This document shows positions 25,427 to 33,045 of a DNA stretch of 64,000 bases, one piece after another. Positions within the stretch are counted from its first letter, which is position 1, and each line of letters opens with the position of its first letter. The notes beneath the pieces are model-generated. The model made no database searches and had not been told where the DNA came from. It saw only the letters and a program-made list of their open reading frames with translations. Origin of the DNA: CBDHDJ01 sp965261645 (GTDB lineage: Bacteria > Pseudomonadota > Alphaproteobacteria > SHVV01); NCBI GenBank assembly GCA_965261645.1, contig CBDHDJ010000004.1, positions 1,302,001 through 1,366,000 on the forward strand. The letters run 5' to 3'. The position numbers and the translations under genes were made by a program.

Positions 25427-27931
25427 TCAGCCGCGGCGCAGGAATGCCGGTATCTCCAGCAGCTCCGCTTTGTTGTCCTGGCCGGCGCCCGCGATGGTGA
25501 TGCGCATGGCGTCAAGATCGCCCGCGCCGGCCGCTTCCGGTGCGGACGCCGCGACCGGAGGAGTGGCATCCGCGTTCACGTTCGAGGCGAGTGCGGCGGC
25601 GCGGCGTTTGGCCACGGCGGGAGCATCGATGCTCTCGACGACGGAATGAACGCGTGCGTTCATGGGATGCGGCGCCTCCACCGGAACGGGATCGGCGTCA
25701 TTGTCCGGCAGTGTGCCGTCCTCCGGTGCCCCGGCTTGCGGGGTGTCGGCGTCGACGCCCGATGGATCGGGGCCACCGTTGACGTCATCGCCATCATCTT
25801 CCGGCGTACGGCCCGGCGGCGTATCTGCCACAGTCGGTTGCAGTTCGGGGGCGGGTGTCCCAGGGTCATCTGCCGCACCGTTGTCGTCGACGGTGCCCGT
25901 ATCGAAGGCGCGGAAGCCCGGCGGCGTCCAGGCGATGGCCGCGGCGCGGCCCTCGGCCGTGATCCCGGCGGGCACGCCGCCGCCGTGGGCGAAAGCGTCC
26001 TGCATCGCCTTGGCGATGTCGGCCTTCTTCTGCTTGGTCTCTGCTTGCGTCCAGGTCTCGCCCAGCGTCCCGCGGGCGATGGCGAGGATGCGGTCCTTGC
26101 GCAGCCGCGACCACAGCAGATCAGCGGTCCAGACCTGATCGCGGTTGCCGCGGACGGCTGCGGCAAAATCGATGTCGAGCCGGGCGACGGTCGCTTCGAC
26201 CTCCGGCCGGGCCTTGGGTTCGAACGCCAGTTGGCCCTTCAGCGTGCGCGCGACGCAGGAAGCGAACAGGGTCCGCTTGTCTTGTTCGGGAAGCGCCCGC
26301 AGCTCAGCGAAGGCCTCGTCATTGGACAGGCCGGTCCAGTCTAGCTTTTGCGCGGCACGGTCGATCTCGAGGTGCTTCTCGCCGACATTGACGGTGCCGA
26401 AAGCATCGTCGTTGACCCGCATGGCCGGACGGTCCGGTGTCTCGACCACCCTGATATCGAGTGCGTCATCATGGTAGCCGTTGGTGAACACGCTGCGGGC
26501 GAGCTGGAACAACAGCAGATCGAAGGCAGCCTCGAAGTCGCAGGCGAGCTGGCTCTTGACGATGGCCGTGCGGATGGCCCGCAGATCGTCGGCGAGACCG
26601 ATGCCGACGCCCGCTTCCTTGCGCGCCTCGGCTTCCGCATCGCCGGGTGAAGCGAGGGGAGCCACGAATGTGGGCGCATCAATGCCGGAGATGGTGTTCT
26701 CATCGTCCCCGGTATCGCCTTGTCCGGCCGCGCCCGCTTCGCCCGCTTCGCTTGCGGGCATGTCCTCGGGCCTGACCAGGCCCTGGATCAGTTTGAGTTC
26801 GCCGTCGTTGCCGACGGTGGCGATGCACCCGGCGATGGCGATATCCTCGCGACGGTAGACCGCGCGGGCGTCGATCGTGGCCTCGATCTCGTCCAGGCGC
26901 GTCTCGTTGGCATCGGCTTCCTCGACCAATTCTTCGGTCCAGCCGTCGTCGTCCATGTTGGCGAGTTCGTCGTTGCGGGTCCTCAAGCGTTCGATCTCGG
27001 CCTTCTCCTCGTCCGTCGGCTCGGCCGGTTGCGGACGCACCCGCCCAAAGCTCGCGGTGGCGCTCCAGTCCACGTCGAGCCGCGCCTCGGCCCATTTCCA
27101 GCGCGTCTCCAGTTCCCTTGTCGCGGCCTGGAGGCTGTCCATGGCGAGCTTGTTCAACAGATCGGGATCGTCGAACCAGATCCCCCGCTCGTCCTCTTCG
27201 GCGAACAGGTCGCGGTCGATCCTGCCGCCCACCGCCTCGTAAGCCTCGAGGCCGACGAAACGGGCGATGGCGGAGGTGGCCGATACCCGGTCCTCGGTCA
27301 GCAGGCGCTTGATCTGCCAGGCGCCGGGCCGATAGCACTGCTGGCTGACCGTCTCCCAGACCGCGGTCTGGTGCGCCTGATCCGTGGTGACGGCGAAGGC
27401 CATCAACGTGTCCAGATCGATTTCGCCCGCGCGGTAGGCTTCGAGAAGCACAGGTGCTGCATTGCCGAGCCGCAGCCTTTTCTCCACGGTGCGCTCCGAG
27501 ACCCCAAAGCGGGCCGCGATGGCGGCCGCCGTGCTTCCCGCATCGGCCAGGCGGCGGAACGCCTCGACCTGATCGGCCGGGTGCATGGCGGCGCGGACAC
27601 TGTTCTCGGCCAGCGAAACTTCTTCGGCCGCCACGATAGCGCCGATCATGCGGCAGGGTACGAGGTGATCCTCGTCCAGCGTGCCCTCGGCGGCCAACGC
27701 CTGCATCGCGGCAAGCCGCCGGCCGCCGGCGATCACCCCGTAGCGCGGGACGCAATCGGTGCCGGGTTCCATGGCGCGGGCAATCAGGTTCTCGAGCAGC
27801 CCGTGGGCGGCGATCGAGGCCTTGAGCTCGGTGAAGGCCGAAGCGTCGGCCGGCGTCTTGCGCACGTTGCCGGGCGAGAGTTCGAGTTGGGACAGCGGGA
27901 TGTCGCGGATATCGCGTTCGGGGTCGTGCAT
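25427..27931 (-). CDS. ParB-like partition/nuclease protein
   Basis: An 834-aa protein. ATG 27931 with GGAGA upstream starts the conserved N-terminus; 27 further open codons precede it. Residues ~5-115 are a ParB/Srx domain: IPLSQLELSPGNVRKT, VIAGGRRLAAMQAL, and VSLAENSVRAAMHPADQ. A helix-turn-helix follows (TAAAIAARFGVSERTVEKRLRLG). The long C-terminal half has coiled-coil stretches, acidic linkers and a short conserved end (ELLEIPAFLRRG). At 834 aa it is much longer than a chromosomal ParB (~300 aa). No parA is present nearby, so a role in partition is unproven; such large ParB proteins are standard in plasmid and ICE clusters with GHKL and strawberry-notch genes. Confidence 0.88.
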   Translation of the reverse strand: MHDPERDIRDIPLSQLELSPGNVRKTPADASAFTELKASIAAHGLLENLIARAMEPGTDCVPRYGVIAGGRRLAAMQALAAEGTLDEDHLVPCRMIGAIVAAEEVSLAENSVRAAMHPADQVEAFRRLADAGSTAAAIAARFGVSERTVEKRLRLGNAAPVLLEAYRAGEIDLDTLMAFAVTTDQAHQTAVWETVSQQCYRPGAWQIKRLLTEDRVSATSAIARFVGLEAYEAVGGRIDRDLFAEEDERGIWFDDPDLLNKLAMDSLQAATRELETRWKWAEARLDVDWSATASFGRVRPQPAEPTDEEKAEIERLRTRNDELANMDDDGWTEELVEEADANETRLDEIEATIDARAVYRREDIAIAGCIATVGNDGELKLIQGLVRPEDMPASEAGEAGAAGQGDTGDDENTISGIDAPTFVAPLASPGDAEAEARKEAGVGIGLADDLRAIRTAIVKSQLACDFEAAFDLLLFQLARSVFTNGYHDDALDIRVVETPDRPAMRVNDDAFGTVNVGEKHLEIDRAAQKLDWTGLSNDEAFAELRALPEQDKRTLFASCVARTLKGQLAFEPKARPEVEATVARLDIDFAAAVRGNRDQVWTADLLWSRLRKDRILAIARGTLGETWTQAETKQKKADIAKAMQDAFAHGGGVPAGITAEGRAAAIAWTPPGFRAFDTGTVDDNGAADDPGTPAPELQPTVADTPPGRTPEDDGDDVNGGPDPSGVDADTPQAGAPEDGTLPDNDADPVPVEAPHPMNARVHSVVESIDAPAVAKRRAAALASNVNADATPPVAASAPEAAGAGDLDAMRITIAGAGQDNKAELLEIPAFLRRG

Positions 27932-28133
27932 ATCGGTCTCCGGGATTGGGTGAATGCGGAACCGGGCGGGGACACCCTCTTCGGCATCCGCCCTCGCCTG
28001 CCTTCGGCTCAAGCTCTCGCTCTCAGCGGCGTAACGGAACCGGATGGGGCCGGAATGGTTGGACCGTGCAAGGACAGTTGAATCGATCGTCGCCGTTCCG
28101 GCTTCGAGCAGGGCACTCCGGGCGAGCGTGAGG

Positions 28134-28623
28134 TTAGTTCGATACCCGCCACGAGCCGCCTGGTCCGCAGCAGGCGCTGCCGTGGGCTTGCTCGGGGCGC
28201 CCGCCCACGGTCACGTCATATTGGATTCTCGACAGTAGACGCCGTAGGCCGATCTGTAGGTGCGGGTCGGTGTAATCGCCCCTGCGTTACCGGTATTGGG
28301 ATTGCGCCAGCGCGAGGGCGCCCGGCTTGGATGGGTCTCCAGCGTCGCTTGCCGTGTTCGAGCCGCATAGAGCCGGTCAGCCCGATCGAGGGCGGCGCCG
28401 ATCCCGCTGCCGGGAAACAACCTCGCCATGGTTCCCGCCACCGTGGCCGCGATCCCGGGCTTGCCGCTTCCAACCGTGGATCCGAGCACGCCCCGGCGAT
28501 GCCGCCGAGCCCGCGCGCCGTCCATCCGCTTCACCCCATGATCGCCGGTCATGCAACCGGCCAGAACAGGGCCGCGATTACCGCGATCGCCGACCTGATC
28601 GCCGCCGTCTTCGAATGGGTCAA
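28134..28623 (-). pseudogene. 17-kDa surface-antigen lipoprotein gene, several frameshifts
   Basis: The C-terminal domain is recognisable as a rickettsial 17-kDa antigen type: GAALDRADRLYA, RWRNPNTGNAGAITPTRTY and GVYCRE. It then jumps frame to TVGG and GSACCGPGGSWRVSN before TAA at 28134. The frameshift at 28223-28228 is explained by one missing base (TCCAA for TACCAA). Upstream, a TTG at 28623 opens a signal segment (TAAIRSAIAVIAALF). A second shift is needed to reach the lipobox LAGC at about 28551, and a third to keep a Gly-rich LGGIAG segment in frame. The gene is beyond repair. Its original product would have been an outer-membrane-associated lipoprotein. Confidence 0.7.
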
Positions 28624-28799
28624 TCGAGGCCTCCCGGCGGGGCGGCGAGAGCCGTTCTCTCGCCCTCGTCCCCGCCGCCCGAAAGGCCCCGGCCTCATTC
28701 TCTCGCCGGCGCGCCAGGTTCTGGCGGAGGCAGCGCGCCTGTAGTGTAATTTTCTGGTTGTGGGACGGTGCCAGGATCGACGCCCGGGTCTGTCGGTGC

Positions 28800-30059
28800 T
28801 CAGGTTTTAAACTTCGGGATGTCTTCCCAACGGGTTGTGTAGCTGGGCGATCGGAAGGCGCTACTCGACTGCCAGGCCGCAGCCTGCGCCGCTGGGCCGA
28901 ATTGGATCGCTCCCGGCCCCAGCCGGTCGTTGATGGCGTCGAACGCTTCGATCAGCTTGTCGTCCCTTGGATCCTGCGTATCGAATAGCGAGATTGGCGC
29001 TTGCCCGGCCTCGACGAGGCCGAGCAGCATCACGCCGGCGCGCTTGTACGCCAGCCCCTCGCGGTAGATGCGCTTCAGGGCGGCCAGCGCGGCTCGCACG
29101 ACATGCTTCGTGTTATTGGTCGCGGGCGACAGCGGCTCCGACCGCGATGGCGCATGGTGCGGGCTTTTGCCGAAACGGTTGGTCTCGATGAACACGCTCA
29201 CCGAGGTTGAGACGAGATTGGCCCTTCGAATGGAGCGCGTCGCATCGGTCGCGAACATGGTGATCGCATTGGCCAACTCGTCGTAGTCGCGCACTTCCGC
29301 ACCGAAGGAACGCGAGACCATCGTCGTTTGCTTGGGCTGGGGCATGTCATCGAAGCCTATACAGTCCTCGCCGCGCAATTCCCGCACCGTCTTCAGCCCG
29401 CCGACGCCCATCTCCTTGCGCACCCAGCCATCGGAACGGCTCGTCAGATCGAGGGCGGTCATGACGCCGTTGCGGTTGAGTTTCTTGGCGTACTGCCTGC
29501 CGATGCCCCAGATATCGCCGACTTCCGTTGACGCCAGCGCCCTGTCGCGCCAGCGCTCACCGGTGAGATCGAGAACGCCGTCCGTTTTGGCGGAGGTCTT
29601 TGCGAGGCGGTTGGCAATCTTGGCAAGGGTCTTGGTCTCGGCGATGCCGATGCTGATCGGCAGCCCGGTCCATTGCCGCACGGTATGTTTCAGGTCTTGG
29701 CAGAATGCCGTGAGGTCTTGGGGTATTCCCGTGAGATCGAGAAAGCATTCGTCGATCGAGTATTTCTCTACCGCCGGGACCAGTTCCCCGAAGACCTGCA
29801 TCACCCGGTTGCTCATGTCGGTATAGAACTGGAGGTTGCCGCTGATGACCGCGATGCTGTGCTGCTCGATGAGGTCTTTCGCCTGGAACGCCGGCTGCGC
29901 CATCTTGACGCCGAGCGCCTTGGCCTCGTCGCTGCGCGCGACGATGCAGCCGTCGTTTGACGACAGGACGACGGCGGGACGGCCTTCGAGCGCAGGACGG
30001 AAGACCCGCTCGCAGGAGACGAAGAAGTTGTTGCAGTCGGCCAGTCCGTAGACGCTCAT
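28800..30059 (-). CDS. umuC: Y-family DNA polymerase V catalytic subunit UmuC (copy 2)
   Basis: A 419-aa lesion-bypass polymerase. The catalytic acids are Asp8 (in YGLADCNNFFVSCERVF) and Asp103-Glu104 (in KYSIDECFLDLT). The palm, fingers and little-finger regions follow, and the length is normal for the family. It is clearly diverged from copy 1 at 2032-3351, so the two cassettes were acquired separately or split long ago. It starts at ATG 30059, overlapping the TGA of the short umuD by ATGA. Its partner lacks the catalytic dyad, so it would depend on another UmuD, or on the short partner acting as a ready-made UmuD'. Confidence 0.93.
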   Translation of the reverse strand: MSVYGLADCNNFFVSCERVFRPALEGRPAVVLSSNDGCIVARSDEAKALGVKMAQPAFQAKDLIEQHSIAVISGNLQFYTDMSNRVMQVFGELVPAVEKYSIDECFLDLTGIPQDLTAFCQDLKHTVRQWTGLPISIGIAETKTLAKIANRLAKTSAKTDGVLDLTGERWRDRALASTEVGDIWGIGRQYAKKLNRNGVMTALDLTSRSDGWVRKEMGVGGLKTVRELRGEDCIGFDDMPQPKQTTMVSRSFGAEVRDYDELANAITMFATDATRSIRRANLVSTSVSVFIETNRFGKSPHHAPSRSEPLSPATNNTKHVVRAALAALKRIYREGLAYKRAGVMLLGLVEAGQAPISLFDTQDPRDDKLIEAFDAINDRLGPGAIQFGPAAQAAAWQSSSAFRSPSYTTRWEDIPKFKT

Positions 30060-30340
30060 GGCAGGCTTCGCACCACCCCGGCAACGACACCCCAGACGTG
30101 GGCCTCCTCGCCATCGAGGGCGGCGAACGGACGCGCGGTCAGCTCGCCTTCGATTGCCGCGACGACAATGGAGCCCGCGCCCGAGGTGCGCGAACGGTCG
30201 ACGATCAGGGTATCGCCGGCAAGGATCCCGTGTTCGGCCATGCCGCCGCCCTCGACCGTGACAAAGAATGTCGCCGCAGGACGCTTTATGAAATGATCGT
30301 CGAGGCTAAGACTCGTCGTGGGGGTGACTACGGCGAACAT
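30056..30340 (-). CDS. umuD: Short UmuD' -like protein lacking the catalytic dyad
   Basis: A 94-aa protein with the core of the UmuD fold but no N-terminal arm or cleavage site. Numbering from ATG 30340, the catalytic Ser is replaced by Gly33 (EGGGM where GESM is usual). The catalytic Lys is replaced by Arg70 (GELTARPF), at the same 37-residue spacing as the active dyad. A stop codon lies upstream in frame, so the short form is not an annotation error. It resembles pre-processed UmuD'. It overlaps umuC by 4 bases. No LexA box of the GTTC-N7-GTTC type is visible upstream. Confidence 0.85.
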   Translation of the reverse strand: MFAVVTPTTSLSLDDHFIKRPAATFFVTVEGGGMAEHGILAGDTLIVDRSRTSGAGSIVVAAIEGELTARPFAALDGEEAHVWGVVAGVVRSLP

Positions 30341-30536
30341 CAGGCAATGCCTGTAAATTTCCCCTGTCGGCGCCGGCGGCGATTAACTTGGTTTGGCGGT
30401 AGAATACATCCAGCACGTCGGTTCAAGTAGAACGACGTGAAAAGGGAAACGGCAAGCTGGCGTGTAACAAGGGCAATCAGTTGTACCAGCCGGGCCACGC
30501 GGCAGTACAAGAGGCTTGAAATGAGAGGTTCAGGAA

Positions 30537-30872
30537 ATGGCTATCGATGAGACCGGGCTCACCAAAGGTCTGGTGAGAAAATTGACCGCGCTTCGGAAAT
30601 CTGTCGGCGACGACCTCGCCGAAGAGGTCTTCGCACGGTGGCTGGAGCGGGAGGCTGCCTCACAAGCCAGGAGCAAGCCAGATCCCGTGGCGATGAAGAT
30701 CGTCGAGGCTCTCGCAGGCTTTGAGAATGACCCGAAATTCAATCTCGGAAATTATGGCTACACACTGCGCCGCGCCAAAGGCAAGGGTGCGTCGGGCTTC
30801 ATCGCATACAAGAATGAAAAGGCGGATAAAGCGCCGACCCCGTCTTCTGAGTTTGAGGAGCTCAGTCGATGA
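30537..30872 (+). CDS. Small charged protein of unknown function
   Basis: A 111-aa protein beginning at ATG 30537 with AGAGG about 11 bases upstream. The N-terminal half is predicted helical and charged (GLVRKLTALRKSVGDDLAEEVFARWLEREA). The middle part (FNLGNYGYTLRRAKGKGASGF) has a basic glycine-rich patch, and the C-terminus is acidic. No family recognised. It is the first plus-strand gene after the backbone and lies ~260 bases before the Gabija pair. Confidence 0.6.
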   Translation: MAIDETGLTKGLVRKLTALRKSVGDDLAEEVFARWLEREAASQARSKPDPVAMKIVEALAGFENDPKFNLGNYGYTLRRAKGKGASGFIAYKNEKADKAPTPSSEFEELSR

Positions 30873-31128
30873 CCGCCTTTGATGACCGCAAGACGGCATA
30901 GTCGAGTTGAACTGATTGTAGGCTGTTTTCGGCATTACTCCATAAGCCTAAGGCATTGAAATTGCGTAGAGCAGCCATCGACAATTTACCGAGATTTCGG
31001 AATGAATTCGGTTAACTTGACAAAGCTCCACCACGCCATGCTGGAGCAGTCAGACATGGCTGCGTGACTCAAACAAAAAGGCCTCCATCAAACCTGGCGC
31101 GGTTCAGACAAAACAGAAAGACATTTGT

Positions 31129-33045
31129 ATGCAGATGAAGAAGTTACAAATTAAGAATTTCAGGTCGATTGTTGATATAGAGCTATCGCTTGATGACACG
31201 ACGGTGTTTATCGGAGCAAACAACTCGGCAAAGTCGGCGATTCTCGAAGCCGTCCGGATCGCGTTGACACGACGATGGGGCCAAAGGGGCACCGGCTTCA
31301 CTGAGAATGATATTCACATCGGCGGTCCTGTGGACGATCCACGCACCGCTCCAGCTCCTCGAATACTTATCATCTTCCAGGAATCGTCAGCCGGTGAGTG
31401 GCCCGAAGATATGATAGCCAACTTGGACGACATCATGACGCTGACGGGCGACGGACTGAATCGTGTTTCTGTGGCGATAACGTACTCGTGGAACGCAGAT
31501 GACGAGGTATTTAAGCCAGCGTGGGAATTTCTGAACACGGATGGAAATGCGCAACCGCCTCGGCGGAGAGCGATTAATTTATCAGGCTTTTATAACTACG
31601 TCCTTTTCTATTGGCTCGGAGCACTGCGCGATGCGGAGGATGAATTCACGGCGCGATCACGACATTGGGGTGGCCTTCTTAAATCAATTAATGTGCCTGC
31701 TGAGCTTGAACAAGAAATCATGCAGACGATGGACGATCTAGACATAAAACTATTAGCGTCCGATCCTCGGTTTATGCAGATAGCAGAAACAATAGGACAT
31801 GCAACTGAGGTAGCAGCTGGCGATACACCAGGAGCGGCAAAGCTTCGAATGTTGCCCCTCAATCTGTGGGACCTGCTGGCACGAGCGGGGATTGTCCTGA
31901 AAAACGAAGAGCCTCTACCGTGGCTACCGCTCGACCACCACGGACAAGGCCTCCAAAGTCTCGCAGTGATCTTTTTGTTGCAAGCAGCAATTTCACACGC
32001 ACTCGCAGAAGAGCTTGATGAGGGCGCAGAGCCAATTTTTGCGATAGAAGAACCAGAGGTACATCTGCATCCGCAGGCAGCCCGTACGCTATGGCAACGG
32101 ATATCTGAATTACCCGGGCAAAAAATTGTATCAACCCATTCGCCTTATTTCATCCAGCATGTTCGACTTCACAACATTCGATTGACCCGCTTCGCCGACA
32201 ATTCAACTTCGGTGTCTGCTCTACAAAGACCAGTGGTGTCAGATTTGCCATGGACCCAGGAAGTGAAGACTCTTGTTGGTGGCAAGCAGCTCAATCACCT
32301 CGAAATAGACAAGGAGATAGGCACTATTGCAGCGACTGCCTGGTTCGATGAGCGCACCGCAAGTGATCTGGCGGATTGCTGGACAGGCGATCCGAACGAA
32401 ATTGAGATGAGCAAGAAGGTAGCGTCATTCCGCCGAGACTGTCGAGTTCTGATCTCCAAAGAAGACGAAAGCGCTCTTGCGCTACTCGGGAGACGCGTGC
32501 GCGGAGAAATATTTTTTGCCAGACAGTGGCTGCTCGCCGAAGGACAGTCAGATTATTTGCTCCTGCATGCGATCGGTGTAGCTCTAGGATACGATCTCGA
32601 TCAGCATGGCGTCGCAGTAATTGACTTCCAAAACAATGGCAACCCCGGTGTATATGCTGGTCTGGCAGTCGCGCTGGAAATCCCGTGGATGGCGATCACA
32701 GATGGCGATCCAGAGGGCGAAAGATTCCGGAAGCTTCTCCTCAAGAGAGGTTTCACAGAAGCCGACGTAAATGATCACATATCGAGTTTGCCGGCCCCCA
32801 ACGGTCTGGAAGAACAGTTGATTGCCGATGGTCACGAAAATTTTCTTAGAGATATCCTCGTAAAGACGCAAGGTGAGAGCGCAAAGACATGTTCTTTGGA
32901 CGAATTCAAAAAACGGCAAAAAAACAAGAAGACCGTTTATATGACCGAATTGGCACCGATGGTGGCGACCGACACGGCGCTGGCTATGAAAATGCCAAAA
33001 CCTTTCGTGAATGCGATTGAGCATCTGAGGAATGGCCGGACATGA
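31129..33045 (+). CDS. gajA: Gabija protein A: OLD-family ATPase-nuclease
   Basis: A 638-aa protein fusing an ABC-type ATPase to a Toprim nuclease. The Walker A region is GANNSAKS (residues 29-36), with Ala in place of the usual Gly before Lys. Walker B is in FAIEEPEVHLHPQAAR and the H-loop in QKIVSTHSPYFIQ. The Toprim domain has its Glu in LLAEGQSDYLLL and an Asp pair in MAITDGDPEGERFRKLL. It overlaps gajB by ATGA (33042-33045). An OLD nuclease directly followed by a UvrD-type helicase is the Gabija arrangement and also the class 2 OLD arrangement. This region is visibly AT-richer than the backbone, a sign of separate acquisition. Gabija degrades phage DNA when nucleotide levels drop. Confidence 0.88.
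   Translation: MQMKKLQIKNFRSIVDIELSLDDTTVFIGANNSAKSAILEAVRIALTRRWGQRGTGFTENDIHIGGPVDDPRTAPAPRILIIFQESSAGEWPEDMIANLDDIMTLTGDGLNRVSVAITYSWNADDEVFKPAWEFLNTDGNAQPPRRRAINLSGFYNYVLFYWLGALRDAEDEFTARSRHWGGLLKSINVPAELEQEIMQTMDDLDIKLLASDPRFMQIAETIGHATEVAAGDTPGAAKLRMLPLNLWDLLARAGIVLKNEEPLPWLPLDHHGQGLQSLAVIFLLQAAISHALAEELDEGAEPIFAIEEPEVHLHPQAARTLWQRISELPGQKIVSTHSPYFIQHVRLHNIRLTRFADNSTSVSALQRPVVSDLPWTQEVKTLVGGKQLNHLEIDKEIGTIAATAWFDERTASDLADCWTGDPNEIEMSKKVASFRRDCRVLISKEDESALALLGRRVRGEIFFARQWLLAEGQSDYLLLHAIGVALGYDLDQHGVAVIDFQNNGNPGVYAGLAVALEIPWMAITDGDPEGERFRKLLLKRGFTEADVNDHISSLPAPNGLEEQLIADGHENFLRDILVKTQGESAKTCSLDEFKKRQKNKKTVYMTELAPMVATDTALAMKMPKPFVNAIEHLRNGRT

Noticed and set aside
26720..28081. 453-aa plus-strand ORF
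   Set aside because: It is antisense to the ParB-like gene and has no domain; long antisense frames are expected in DNA this GC-rich.
28201..28552. 113-aa ORF as an intact gene
   Set aside because: It carries only the middle of a 17-kDa antigen; the lipobox region and the C-terminus lie in other frames.
30421..30433. GTTC-N5-GAAC as a LexA box for umuDC copy 2
   Set aside because: The alphaproteobacterial operator is a direct repeat with a 7-base spacer; this is an inverted repeat with 5 bases and lies ~80 bases from the start.
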